A DNA stretch of 64,000 nucleotides, from the NCBI RefSeq assembly GCF_000818395.1, contig NZ_JWJG01000028.1, positions 2,884,965 to 2,948,964 of the forward strand. The letters run 5' to 3'. Below the pieces are notes generated by a model. That model was not told the origin of the DNA, did not search any database, and saw only the letters and a program-made list of their open reading frames with translations. Of the stretch, positions 1 to 8,235 are shown piece by piece. Position numbers and translations under genes: made by a program. This DNA comes from Noviherbaspirillum autotrophicum (GTDB taxonomy: Bacteria; Pseudomonadota; Gammaproteobacteria; Burkholderiales; Burkholderiaceae_D). Position 1 is the stretch's first letter, and each line of letters opens with the position of its first letter.

Positions 1-1
1 C

Positions 2-940
2 GTCGACTGGCTGTCGACCAAAGGCGTCAAGAAACTGGCGCTGCCGCGCCAGTTGGCAGTGCTAGCCGTGATCCTGCTGGTATTTGCAGTCCTGCTGGTC
101 CTGGCGCTGATCGTGATTCCGGTCGTACAAAAGGAAATTCCGCTGCTGCAGGAACAGATTCCCAGCTTCCTCGCCAAGATCAACGCGGTCGTCGCCCCGA
201 AGCTGCGCGAACTGGGCATCCATGTGCGGCTGGACGGCACCGGAGTCAAACGCATCCTGTCCCAGTATTTCAGTGCCAGCGGCGATGAAACCTGGAGCAA
301 GCTGCTCGCATCGGTAAAGGTCGGCGGCGTTGCCCTGCTGGGCTGGCTGGTGACGCTGGCGCTGGTGCCGATTGCGCTGTTTTATCTGTTGCTGGATTGG
401 CACGCCATCCTGCGACGGGTCGAAAACATGATTCCGCGCCGCTGGGCTACCCGGTCTGTCGGGCTGGCGCACGAAGTGGACCAGTTGCTGGCGCAATATT
501 TGCGCGGGCAACTGGCGGTGATGCTGGTGCTGTGCATCTATTATTCGGTGTCGCTCGGCATTGCAGGCCTCGAAGTCGCCCTGCCGGTCGGGATCATCAC
601 CGGCCTGCTGATCTTCATTCCCTACATCGGTTTCGGCCTGGGCATGATCCTGGCGCTGATCGCCGCCGTGCTCCAGTTCGACGGCTTGCACGGGCTGGTG
701 GTGGTGGCTACCGTCTATGGCATCGGCCAGGTCATCGAAGGCTTTTTCCTGACGCCGCGCCTGGTCGGCGAGCGCATCGGCCTGCATCCGCTGACCGTGA
801 TTTTCGCACTGCTCGCCTTCGGCCAGTTGTTCGGCTTTGTCGGCATCCTGCTCGCCCTGCCGGCGTCCGCCATTCTGGCGGTCGCATTCAAGCATGTGCG
901 CATTCACTATTTCAACAGCAGCTTTTATCGTCAGTCATGA
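2..940 (+). CDS. AI-2E/PerM family transporter, 5' end cut by window
   Basis: Integral membrane protein of the AI-2E/PerM (DUF20) family. Members are exporters or secondary transporters whose substrate is usually unknown. The reading frame is open to the first base, so the N-terminus lies upstream. Visible are a hydrophobic helix (about codons 18-40), a polar loop, then a run of hydrophobic helices with the family-typical stretch GLLIFIPYIGFGLG and, near the end, TVIFALLAFGQLFGFVGILLALP. It overlaps the hda start by 4 bp (ATGA), so the two are probably co-transcribed. This permease-hda order is common in Burkholderiales. Family assignment is firm; the transported substrate is not known. Confidence 0.88.
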   Translation, partial: VDWLSTKGVKKLALPRQLAVLAVILLVFAVLLVLALIVIPVVQKEIPLLQEQIPSFLAKINAVVAPKLRELGIHVRLDGTGVKRILSQYFSASGDETWSKLLASVKVGGVALLGWLVTLALVPIALFYLLLDWHAILRRVENMIPRRWATRSVGLAHEVDQLLAQYLRGQLAVMLVLCIYYSVSLGIAGLEVALPVGIITGLLIFIPYIGFGLGMILALIAAVLQFDGLHGLVVVATVYGIGQVIEGFFLTPRLVGERIGLHPLTVIFALLAFGQLFGFVGILLALPASAILAVAFKHVRIHYFNSSFYRQS

Positions 941-1614
941 GGCAATTACTGCTCGACCTGGGCGCGGAAAAACCGCCGACCCTGGATTCCTTCGTCACCG
1001 GACAAAATGAAGAGCTGCTGCAGCTGCTGCGCCAGTTCAAGCAGCGCCACGACGCCATGCCGCGCGAGCGTTTCGTCTATCTGTGGGGCGAATCGGGCGC
1101 CGGGAAAACACACCTGCTGCGCGCGCTGGCCGGCACGCCGAACGCGCGCCTCGTTGCAGCCGACGCGCCCGATGCCGCATTTAACTACGATGCGCGCACC
1201 ACGCTCTACCTGATCGACGATTGCGACCGCCTGCCGCCCGAATCACAGGTTTCGGCCTTCAACCTGTTCAACCAGGTGCGTGAAAACGGCGGCTTGCTGG
1301 TCACCGCCGGTTCCCTGCCGCCGGCCCGCCTGTCGCTGCGCGAAGACTTGCGCACGCGCCTCGGCTGGGGCCTGATCTATCAGGTACACGGCTTGACCGA
1401 CGACGAGAAGATCGCCGCGCTTACCAAGGCCGCGCAGGGGCGCGGTTTATCGCTGTCGCCCGGCGTGTTACCCTATCTGATCACACATTACCGTCGGGAC
1501 ATGCAATCCTTGTCGACCATGCTCGACGCACTCGACCAATATTCGCTGGAGACCCAACGCCCGATCACGCTGCCGCTGCTGCGCAGCCTGTTGCAACTCG
1601 AAACCAAAGAATGA
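937..1614 (+). CDS. hda: DnaA regulatory inactivator Hda
   Basis: AAA+ protein related to DnaA that, with the DNA-loaded beta clamp, stimulates hydrolysis of DnaA-ATP and so prevents re-initiation of replication. The 225-residue length fits the family. The N-terminus begins MRQLLLDLG and carries the clamp-binding-like QLLLDL stretch. A P-loop-like GESGAGKTHLL lies near residue 50 and an acidic Walker B-like LIDDCDRL near residue 90. The C-terminal part is the DnaA-type helical lid. The ATG at 937 overlaps the upstream stop by 4 bp; longer in-frame starts would run far into the permease gene and were not used. It overlaps the next gene by 4 bp. Confidence 0.93.
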   Translation: MRQLLLDLGAEKPPTLDSFVTGQNEELLQLLRQFKQRHDAMPRERFVYLWGESGAGKTHLLRALAGTPNARLVAADAPDAAFNYDARTTLYLIDDCDRLPPESQVSAFNLFNQVRENGGLLVTAGSLPPARLSLREDLRTRLGWGLIYQVHGLTDDEKIAALTKAAQGRGLSLSPGVLPYLITHYRRDMQSLSTMLDALDQYSLETQRPITLPLLRSLLQLETKE

Positions 1615-2282
1615 ATCTCGCCTTATTCGATCTAGACCATACCTTATTGCCGCTCGATTCCGATTACGAGTGGGGCCAGTTCCTGGTGCGCATCGGTGCT
1701 GTGGATGGCGACGCGTTCGCCAGACGCAATGCCGACTTTTACGCACAATATGAAGCGGGCACGCTCGACCCGGTGGAATACCTGGAATTCGCGCTCGGCA
1801 CGCTGGCGCAATTCCCGCGCAAGCAGCTCGACGACTGGCGCCTGCAGTTCATGGAGGAAGTCATCCAGCCGGCCATCCGCCCGGTGGCGCAGGACCTCGT
1901 CAAACGCCACCAGGATGCCGACGATCTCGTGGCCATCATCACTGCCACCAACAAGTTCGTCACCGCACCGATCGCGCAGGCATTCGGTGTGGCCAACCTG
2001 ATCGCCGCCGAACCGGACGAGACCGGGGACGGCGAGATCACCGGCAAGCTGCGCGGCATTCCCACGTCGGGGCCGGGCAAGGTCATCCATACGCAGCAAT
2101 GGCTCGCCGACAAGGGAAGGTCGCTGGACAGTTTTGCACGCAGCTACTTCTATAGCGACTCGCAAAACGACATCCCGCTTTTGTCCGTCGTCACCAACCC
2201 GATCGCCACCAATCCTAATGCCAAGCTGAAAGCCCATGCGCAGGCGCACGGCTGGCCCATCCTCACGCTATTTGATGATTAA
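1611..2282 (+). CDS. HAD-superfamily phosphatase, subfamily IB (SerB-like)
   Basis: Cytoplasmic HAD-fold hydrolase of 223 residues. Motif I is LFDLDHTLLP at residues 4-13, with the nucleophile Asp and the DxDxT pattern. Motif II lies in IITATNKFVTAP near 105. Motif III/IV is YFYSDSQNDIPLL near 180. This is the phosphoserine phosphatase-like IB subfamily found next to hda in many betaproteobacteria. The natural substrate cannot be told from sequence; histidinol-phosphate and phosphoserine phosphatase activities are known in the wider subfamily. It sits between hda (4-bp overlap) and pcnB (8-bp overlap), so translation is probably coupled. Confidence 0.88.
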   Translation: MNLALFDLDHTLLPLDSDYEWGQFLVRIGAVDGDAFARRNADFYAQYEAGTLDPVEYLEFALGTLAQFPRKQLDDWRLQFMEEVIQPAIRPVAQDLVKRHQDADDLVAIITATNKFVTAPIAQAFGVANLIAAEPDETGDGEITGKLRGIPTSGPGKVIHTQQWLADKGRSLDSFARSYFYSDSQNDIPLLSVVTNPIATNPNAKLKAHAQAHGWPILTLFDD

Positions 2283-3651
2283 AAAGTTCATTCGCCGCAT
2301 TTTCGGCAGCAGCAAAAAGACGGATAGTCGCAACGAGCCCGTGATCCTCGGGCCGAAGGAACACGGCATCAATCCGCAACTGTTATCCCCCAACGCCGTG
2401 CGCGTCACGCAGACGCTACAGGAAGCCGGCTTCAAGGCATTCGTCGTCGGCGGCGCGGTGCGCGACCTGCTGCTCGGCGTGAAGCCGAAGGATTTCGACG
2501 TCGCCACCAACGCCACGCCGGAACAGGTCAAGCGCTTGTTCCGGCGCGCCTTCATCATCGGCAGGCGCTTCCAGATCGTGCACGTGATGTTTGGACAGGA
2601 ACTGATCGAAGTCACCACCTTCCGCGGCGCGTCGGCGGACAGCGCCCCGAAGGACGAGCACGGCCGCGTATTGCGCGACAATACCTTCGGCGAGCAGCAC
2701 GAAGACGCGGAGCGGCGCGACTTCACCATCAATGCGATGTACTACGATCCGGCCAGCCAGACCGTGCTCGACTACCACAACGGTATTGCCGACATCCGCA
2801 ACAAGACGCTGCGCATCATTGGCGTGCCGGAAGCCCGGTTTCGCGAGGATCCGGTTCGCCTGTTGCGCGTGGTGCGCTTTGCCGCGAAGCTGAACTTCAC
2901 CATCGATCCGGCTACCCGCGAACCTATCCAGGTGATGGCGCCACTGATCAACAACGTGCCGGCAGCGCGCGTGTTCGACGAGATGTTGAAGCTCCTGCTG
3001 TCCGGCCATGCTCTGGCCTGCCTGCGTCAATTGCGCCACGAAGGTCTGCATCATGGCTTGCTGCCGCTGCTCGACGTGGTTCTGGAGCAGCCGCTGGGCG
3101 CAAAATTCGTGACGCTAGCGCTGTCCGGCACCGACGAGCGGGTAAAGCACGGCAAGCCGGTATCGCCGGGATTCCTGTTCGCCTCGCTGCTATGGCACCA
3201 GGTACTGGAAAAATGGAACGCCTACAAGGCCGCCGGCGAATATCCGATCCCCGCACTGCATCTGGCGGCCGATGATGTGCTCAATGCCCAGACCGAGAAA
3301 CTGGCGCTGCAGCGCAAGATCGCCTCCGACATGCGCGACATCTGGGCCATGCAGCCGCGCTTCGAGCGGCGCTCCGGCAAGTCGCCCTACAAGCTGCTGG
3401 AACACGTGCGCCTGCGCGCCGGCTACGACTTCCTGCTGTTGCGCTGCGCATCGGGTGAAATCGAGGCAGAAGTCGGCGAATGGTGGACCGCCTTCATCAA
3501 TGGCGACGGCGCCGCCCGCGAAGAACTGCTGGCGAAAAAAATCAAGACAGAAGGCGAAAGCCACGCGCCGAAAAAGCGCCGCCGCCGCAGCGGACGCAGC
3601 AAGCATAAGGACGCATCGGCGGGCGCTCCGGCCGAGCGCAGCAACACATGA
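2275..3651 (+). CDS. pcnB: Poly(A) polymerase I
   Basis: Adds 3' poly(A) tails to RNA, which promotes decay. The 458-residue protein starts with a basic segment (MIKKFIRRIFG). It then has the class II nucleotidyltransferase core: FVVGGAVRDLLLG near residue 55 and the metal-binding pair in KPKDFDVATNA. RRDFTINAMYYD is the tRNA-nucleotidyltransferase/PcnB signature, and FREDPVRLLRVVRFAAKL is the neck region. The basic tail rich in Lys/Arg (PKKRRRRSGRS) is typical of PcnB rather than CCA-adding enzymes. The start at 2275 overlaps the upstream gene by 8 bp; an earlier in-frame start at 2236 lacks family support. It overlaps folK by 4 bp. Confidence 0.93.
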   Translation: MIKKFIRRIFGSSKKTDSRNEPVILGPKEHGINPQLLSPNAVRVTQTLQEAGFKAFVVGGAVRDLLLGVKPKDFDVATNATPEQVKRLFRRAFIIGRRFQIVHVMFGQELIEVTTFRGASADSAPKDEHGRVLRDNTFGEQHEDAERRDFTINAMYYDPASQTVLDYHNGIADIRNKTLRIIGVPEARFREDPVRLLRVVRFAAKLNFTIDPATREPIQVMAPLINNVPAARVFDEMLKLLLSGHALACLRQLRHEGLHHGLLPLLDVVLEQPLGAKFVTLALSGTDERVKHGKPVSPGFLFASLLWHQVLEKWNAYKAAGEYPIPALHLAADDVLNAQTEKLALQRKIASDMRDIWAMQPRFERRSGKSPYKLLEHVRLRAGYDFLLLRCASGEIEAEVGEWWTAFINGDGAAREELLAKKIKTEGESHAPKKRRRRSGRSKHKDASAGAPAERSNT

Positions 3652-4127
3652 GCATGATCGCCTGCTACATCGGCATCGGCTCCAACCTGGGCGATGCGCA
3701 AGCGCAGGTGGAACGCGCCATCGCGCGCCTGGGACAATTGGATGACACCCGGCTGACGGCGCAGTCGAGCCTGTTTCGCACCGCGCCGGTCGATGCCGGC
3801 GGCGATGACTACATCAATGCGGTGGCGCGCATCGACACCCAGCTTGCGCCCGAACAGCTGCTGCGGGAACTGCAGGCCATCGAGCAGGACTTCGGCCGCG
3901 AGCGGCCTTATCGGAACGCGCCGCGTACGCTCGACCTCGACATCCTGCTGTACGGCGCGCAAGTCATCTCGTCCGCCGCGCTGCAGATCCCGCATCCGCG
4001 CATGACGCAACGCGCGTTCGTGCTGATCCCGCTGCTGCAGCTCGACCCGTTTCTCACCATACCCGGCCAGGGTCCGGCCCACGCCTTCGTGCCATCGGTA
4101 GCCGGTCAGGCCATCCGGAAACTCTGA
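3648..4127 (+). CDS. folK: HPPK: 6-hydroxymethyl-7,8-dihydropterin pyrophosphokinase
   Basis: Transfers pyrophosphate from ATP to 6-hydroxymethyl-7,8-dihydropterin in folate synthesis. At 159 residues it matches the family. CYIGIGSNLGDA at the N-terminus and the HPPK signature RTLDLDILLYG near residue 95, including the metal-binding DLD, are clear. HPRMTQRAFVLIPL follows, as expected. The start overlaps the pcnB stop by 4 bp. It shares an operon with panB, the next cofactor-synthesis gene, three genes downstream. Confidence 0.95.
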   Translation: MSMIACYIGIGSNLGDAQAQVERAIARLGQLDDTRLTAQSSLFRTAPVDAGGDDYINAVARIDTQLAPEQLLRELQAIEQDFGRERPYRNAPRTLDLDILLYGAQVISSAALQIPHPRMTQRAFVLIPLLQLDPFLTIPGQGPAHAFVPSVAGQAIRKL

Positions 4128-4130
4128 TTC

Positions 4131-4478
4131 ATGCAAATTCCAGTCGTATATCAAACGGTCGGCTTGCTGACCTTGTCCAACGTGTTCATGACGGTTGCCT
4201 GGTACGGCCACCTGAAAAACCTGGCCGGCAAGGCGTGGTGGATCGCCGCACTGGTAAGCTGGTCGATCGCGCTGTTCGAATACCTGCTGCAGGTGCCGGC
4301 CAATCGCATCGGCTACACTGAATTGAGCCTGGCGCAGCTGAAGATCATGCAGGAAGCGATTACACTGGCCGTCTTCGTGCCGTTCGCGATGATTTACATG
4401 AACCAGCCATTCAAGCTCGACTACATCTGGGCCGGCTTGTGCCTGGTCGGCGCCGTCTATTTCATTTTCCGCACATGA
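4131..4478 (+). CDS. DUF486 / DMT-type small membrane protein
   Basis: A 115-residue hydrophobic protein of the DUF486 family, sometimes called DMT family protein. Four helices are predictable at about residues 8-27, 35-53, 70-88 and 96-113. The segment VFMTVAWYGHLK and the end LVGAVYFIF are typical. Function is not established; small multidrug-type or nucleotide-sugar transport has been guessed from fold similarity only. It starts 3 bp after folK and overlaps the kinase gene by 4 bp, so it is embedded in the folate/pantothenate operon, where it is not a standard member. Confidence 0.8.
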   Translation: MQIPVVYQTVGLLTLSNVFMTVAWYGHLKNLAGKAWWIAALVSWSIALFEYLLQVPANRIGYTELSLAQLKIMQEAITLAVFVPFAMIYMNQPFKLDYIWAGLCLVGAVYFIFRT

Positions 4479-5116
4479 GCCTTGATAAGTACAAATACGT
4501 GGTTGTCGAAGGCCCGATCGGCGTCGGCAAAACCACGCTGGCGCAGAAGCTGGCCGCGAACCTGCAGGCGCAACCGCTACTGGAACAGCCGCAGGAAAAC
4601 CCGTTCCTCGAGAAGTTCTATCGCGATGCGACGCGCTACGCGCTGCCGACCCAGATGTTTTTCCTGTTCCAGCGCGTAAACCAGTTGCGCGACCTGGCGC
4701 AAACCGACCTGTTCGACGCACGTGTGGTATCGGATTTCTTGCTCGACAAGGATCCGCTCTTTGCGCGCCTGACCCTGGATGACGATGAACTGAATTTGTA
4801 CCAGCAGCTGTATGCCCAGCTGCGCCCGCAGAGCGCAGTGCCGGACCTGGTGATTTACCTGCAGGCGCAGCCCGAAACCCTGATAGAGCGTGTCAGGAAG
4901 CGTGGCCTGTCGATGGAGTCCGGTCTGTCCGAGGTGTACCTTTACCGGTTGTGTGAAAGTTACAGCCGTTTCTTTTATCATTACGACGCTTCGCCGCTGC
5001 TGATCGTCAATACCGAACACCTGAACCCGATCGAGCGCGACGACGACTTCACCCTGCTGCTGAACCATATCGGCAACATGCGCGGCAAGCGGGAATTTTT
5101 TAATCTTGGGGAATGA
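4475..5116 (+). CDS. Deoxynucleoside kinase (dCK/dGK family)
   Basis: Phosphorylates deoxynucleosides with ATP for salvage; the exact base preference is not readable here. The 213-residue protein has the P-loop [12 protein letters not shown] at residues 12-23, the family segment [20 protein letters not shown] near 55, an acidic [11 protein letters not shown] and the LID-like [19 protein letters not shown] near 145. The ATG at 4475 overlaps the DUF486 stop by 4 bp; a further upstream in-frame start would sit inside that gene. A kinase of this type between folK and panB is a conserved betaproteobacterial arrangement. Confidence 0.87.
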   Translation: MSLDKYKYVVVEGPIGVGKTTLAQKLAANLQAQPLLEQPQENPFLEKFYRDATRYALPTQMFFLFQRVNQLRDLAQTDLFDARVVSDFLLDKDPLFARLTLDDDELNLYQQLYAQLRPQSAVPDLVIYLQAQPETLIERVRKRGLSMESGLSEVYLYRLCESYSRFFYHYDASPLLIVNTEHLNPIERDDDFTLLLNHIGNMRGKREFFNLGE

Positions 5117-5949
5117 CCATGGCGGGATATTTGCAAGAAAGCGAACCAACGATTCGCACCAAGGCAGTCACCGTGACATCGCTACAAGCGATGCGCAACA
5201 GCGGTGAAAAAATCGCGATGCTCACCTGCTACGACGCCAGCTTCGCGGCGCTGATGGACCGCTGCGGCGTGGAAGTGCTGCTGATCGGCGATTCGCTCGG
5301 CATGGTGTGTCAGGGGCACGATTCGACTCTGCCGGTAACGCTCGACGACATCGCCTATCACACGGCAAGCGTTGCGCGCGGCAACCAGACGGCGTTTCTT
5401 GTGGCCGACATGCCATTCGGCAGCTATGCAACCAGAGAAGATGCGTTCAGGAACGCCGTCAAGCTGATGCAGGCCGGTGCCCAGATGGTCAAGCTCGAAG
5501 GCGGTACCTGGCTTGCGGAGACGGTACGCTTCCTGACCGAGCGCGCGATTCCGGTGTGCGCCCACATCGGGCTGACACCGCAATCGGTACACCAGTTCGG
5601 CGGCTACAAAGTACAGGGAAAGACCGTCGAAGCGGCTGACCAGCTGAAGGCCGATGCATTGGCGCTGCAGGCGGCCGGCGCGGCGCTGGTCGTGCTGGAA
5701 GCGATTCCTTCGGCGCTGGGCAAGGAAGTCACCGAACTGCTGACGATGCCGACCATCGGCATCGGTGCCGGCCCGGATTGCGCCGGCCAGGTACTGGTCA
5801 TGCACGACATGCTCGGTGTTTTCCCTGGACGCAAGGCGCGCTTCGTGAAGAATTTCATGGAAGGCCAAAACAGCATCGAGGCGGCCATACGCGCCTACGT
5901 AGCCGAGGTCAAGAAACAATCGTTCCCGGGCCCGGAGCACTGCTTCTAA
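5113..5949 (+). CDS. panB: 3-methyl-2-oxobutanoate hydroxymethyltransferase
   Basis: First committed step of pantothenate synthesis: 2-oxoisovalerate plus methylene-THF gives ketopantoate. The 278-residue length is normal. Visible are [14 protein letters not shown], the metal/substrate segment [65 protein letters not shown], and the catalytic-Glu region [11 protein letters not shown]. The start at 5113 overlaps the kinase stop by 4 bp and has GGGGA just upstream; Met3 (5119) is an alternative. It is the last gene of the operon; no panC follows. Confidence 0.96.
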   Translation: MTMAGYLQESEPTIRTKAVTVTSLQAMRNSGEKIAMLTCYDASFAALMDRCGVEVLLIGDSLGMVCQGHDSTLPVTLDDIAYHTASVARGNQTAFLVADMPFGSYATREDAFRNAVKLMQAGAQMVKLEGGTWLAETVRFLTERAIPVCAHIGLTPQSVHQFGGYKVQGKTVEAADQLKADALALQAAGAALVVLEAIPSALGKEVTELLTMPTIGIGAGPDCAGQVLVMHDMLGVFPGRKARFVKNFMEGQNSIEAAIRAYVAEVKKQSFPGPEHCF

Positions 5950-5998
5950 AGGTGGGTGCGCCCTGCACGGGGCGCGGTGCTTTCATAGCGCAATCAGA

Positions 5999-6021
5999 CA
6001 GCGTGCGTTCCGCGCACGCTG
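5999..6021. terminator. Stem-loop between convergent panB and carbonic anhydrase
   Basis: Perfect 9-bp arms CAGCGTGCG / CGCACGCTG with a 5-nt loop. It lies between two converging genes, so it may end transcription from both sides. There is no clear U-tract on either strand, so intrinsic termination is only a suggestion. A second GC-rich hairpin, GCGCCC/GGGCGC, is just upstream near 5957-5974. Confidence 0.45.
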
Positions 6022-6026
6022 ACAGC

Positions 6027-6692
6027 TCACTCATATCGCGCAAAGCAGACTGGCAACTTGGCAGCCAGTTCCTCGGCATTGCGTACCGTAAGCCCGAGGT
6101 CGGTCAACATGCCATCCTTCAAGCCGTAAATCCAGCTGTGAATGGTTAGTGCCTGGCCGCGTTCCCACGCGTCCTGCACGATCGTGGTCTGGCATACGTT
6201 CACCACCTGCTCCAGCACGTTCAGTTCGCACAGGCGGTCCTGCTTGAGCTTGGTCGGCAGCGTGTCGCCCAGATAACGCTCATGCTTGCTATGCACGTCC
6301 TGCACATGGCGCAACCAGTTGTCGGCCAGGCCAATACGGCGGCGCGCCAAGGCCGCGTGTACGCCCGAGCATCCGTAATGCCCGCACACGATTACGTGTT
6401 TGACGCCGAGAACGTCGATGGCGAACTGCAATACGGACAGGCAGTTCAGATCGGTATGCACCACGACATTGGCGATATTGCGATGAACAAACAGCTCGCC
6501 GGGCAGCAGGTTGACAATTTCATTGGCCGGCACGCGGCTGTCGGCGCAGCCGATCCACAGATATTCGGGCGACTGCTGGGCGGCGAGTTTTTTAAAGAAG
6601 CCGGCGTCCTGCGCCACCATGGATGCCGCCCACTCGCGGTTATTCTGGAACAGTTGCTCCAGCATTGCGCCGTCTTTGTTTTGCTCAGTCAT
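6027..6692 (-). CDS. can: Beta-class carbonic anhydrase
   Basis: Zinc enzyme interconverting CO2 and bicarbonate in the cytoplasm. The 221-residue protein carries the beta-class zinc ligands and dyad: Cys, Asp and Arg in WIGCADSRVPANEI near residue 42, and His and Cys in VCGHYGCSGVHAA near 98. NLLPGELFVHRNIANVV is also typical. The start at 6692 (MTEQNKDG) was chosen because it agrees with family N-termini; an in-frame ATG at 6734 would add 14 residues. It is a single gene, convergent with panB. Confidence 0.93.
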   Translation of the reverse strand: MTEQNKDGAMLEQLFQNNREWAASMVAQDAGFFKKLAAQQSPEYLWIGCADSRVPANEIVNLLPGELFVHRNIANVVVHTDLNCLSVLQFAIDVLGVKHVIVCGHYGCSGVHAALARRRIGLADNWLRHVQDVHSKHERYLGDTLPTKLKQDRLCELNVLEQVVNVCQTTIVQDAWERGQALTIHSWIYGLKDGMLTDLGLTVRNAEELAAKLPVCFARYE

Positions 6693-6818
6693 ATTCTTTA
6701 GTCCGGAAAAACGCTCCCTGGCATGTGCCTCCATCGAGCAGCAATGCCACCGCCCGCAATTCTATAGAATCCGGGCGCACTTATTTCTGCATGAATAACT
6801 TTCAACCGACATCGCGGA

Positions 6819-6856
6819 AATAAAAAAGCCGTCGACCTTGCAGGCCGGCGGCTTTT
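6819..6856 (-). terminator. Intrinsic terminator after dnaJ
   Basis: On the minus strand, arms AAAAGCCG / CGGCTTTT extend inward to about 14 bp with one mismatch, and the 3' arm runs into a T-rich tract (CTTTTTTATTT). It lies 44 bp past the dnaJ stop, as expected for the end of the grpE-dnaK-dnaJ unit. Confidence 0.85.
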
Positions 6857-6899
6857 CCTCATTCCATTGGAACCTGCACAGCGGGGCCCCCGATTCACA

Positions 6900-8036
6900 T
6901 TACTCGAAAAACTCCTTGACCTTGTCCTTCCAGGACTTGCTGTGCGGGCTATGCTTGGAACCGCCCGCCGTGGTCAGCTGTTCGAATTCCTGCAGCAATT
7001 CCTTCTGACGATCGGTCAGCTTGACCGGCGTCTCGACCACCACATGGCAGAACAGATCGCCAGCGTAGCCCGAACGCACGCCCTTGATGCCCTTGCTGCG
7101 CAAACGGAAGGTCTTGCCGGACTGCGTCCCTTCGGGAAGCGTGAAGGATGCCTTGCCATTCAGCGTCGGCACTTCAACCTCGCCACCCAGCGCCGCCTTC
7201 GCAAACGAAATCGGAATTTCGCAATGCAGGTCGTCGCCATCGCGCTGGAACACCGGATGCTGCTTGATGCGCACCTCGACATACAAATCGCCCGGCGGCC
7301 CGCCATTCATGCCCGGTTCGCCATTGCCGGACGAACGGATGCGCATGCCGTCGTCGATACCAGCCGGGATCTTGACTTCCAGCGTCTTGTTTTTCTTGAT
7401 CCGCCCGGTGCCGCTGCACGAGGTGCAGGGCGTCGGAATGATCTTGCCGGTGCCGTGGCACTTCGGGCAGGTTTGCTGAATGCTGAAGAAACCCTGCTGC
7501 ATGCGCACTTGGCCATGCCCGCCGCAGGTGCCGCAAGTCGTCGGCGAAGTGCCGGGCTTGGCGCCGGAACCGTGGCAGGTTTCGCACTCGCTCCATGACG
7601 GCACGCGGATGGTCGTATCGAAACCGTGCGCCGCCTGTTCCAGCGTGATCTCGAGGTTGTAGCGCAAATCGGCACCGCGGTACACCTGCGGTCCGCCGCG
7701 TCCACCGCGCGCGCTCTGTCCGAAGATGTCGCCGAAGATATCGCCGAACGCATCGGAAAAGCCGCCGAAGCCGCCGGCGCCCGCGCCGAAACCGCCCCCT
7801 CCCATGTTCGGGTCCACCCCTGCATGGCCGTAGCGGTCATAGGCTTCGCGCTTGCCCGCATCGGACAGCATTTCGTAAGCTTCCTTGACTTCCTTGAACT
7901 TTTCTTCCGCACCTTTGCTGTCCGGGTTGCGGTCCGGATGGTATTTCATCGCGAGCTTGCGATACGCCTTCTTGATCTCTTCATCAGAAGCGTTTTTCGC
8001 TACGCCCAGTATTTCGTAAAAGTCACGCTTTGCCAT
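6900..8036 (-). CDS. dnaJ: Chaperone protein DnaJ
   Basis: Hsp40 co-chaperone that stimulates DnaK ATPase and delivers clients. The 378-residue protein has the complete type I layout. The J domain spans residues 1-70, with HPD in [10 protein letters not shown]. The Gly/Phe-rich linker is at about 75-115. The zinc-binding repeats are [24 protein letters not shown] and CTSCSGTG (about 140-200), followed by two C-terminal beta domains. It lies 199 bp downstream of dnaK, across a gap full of stem-loops, with a strong terminator behind it. Confidence 0.97.
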   Translation of the reverse strand: MAKRDFYEILGVAKNASDEEIKKAYRKLAMKYHPDRNPDSKGAEEKFKEVKEAYEMLSDAGKREAYDRYGHAGVDPNMGGGGFGAGAGGFGGFSDAFGDIFGDIFGQSARGGRGGPQVYRGADLRYNLEITLEQAAHGFDTTIRVPSWSECETCHGSGAKPGTSPTTCGTCGGHGQVRMQQGFFSIQQTCPKCHGTGKIIPTPCTSCSGTGRIKKNKTLEVKIPAGIDDGMRIRSSGNGEPGMNGGPPGDLYVEVRIKQHPVFQRDGDDLHCEIPISFAKAALGGEVEVPTLNGKASFTLPEGTQSGKTFRLRSKGIKGVRSGYAGDLFCHVVVETPVKLTDRQKELLQEFEQLTTAGGSKHSPHSKSWKDKVKEFFE

Positions 8037-8103
8037 CTTCTCGGCATCCTGTCCGCTGTTATTACAGTCCGATCAATCATTTTCAACCGGCCTCTGTTCT
8101 CAT

Positions 8104-8227
8104 CCCTCCCTCGGGAGAGAGGGCCGATGTGGCGATGCGGCTTGCCGCATCATAAACACAAACGCCGAGCGAGGATCGCATAACGATCGCAGCGGCTCGG
8201 CGGATCATCGCGGCGAATGCCGCGATG
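8104..8227 (-). promoter_or_regulatory. Cluster of stem-loops in the dnaK-dnaJ spacer
   Basis: Four inverted repeats sit in about 125 bp. These are 8104-8108/8119-8123 (5 bp), 8134-8140/8145-8151 (7 bp, GATGCGG/CCGCATC), 8163-8170/8195-8202 (8 bp, CGCCGAGC/GCTCGGCG, with an inner GATCG/CGATC at 8174-8178/8184-8188), and 8206-8214/8219-8227 (9 bp, CATCGCGGC/GCCGCGATG, 4-nt loop). None is followed by a U-tract, so read-through to dnaJ with RNA processing or 3'-end protection of dnaK mRNA is more likely than termination. The role is inferred. Confidence 0.6.
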
Positions 8228-8235
8228 CAGGCATG

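Noticed and set aside
397..936. A longer hda reading frame starting inside the permease gene
   Set aside because: The extra residues are Arg/Pro-rich shadow sequence; real Hda starts at 937 with a 4-bp overlap.
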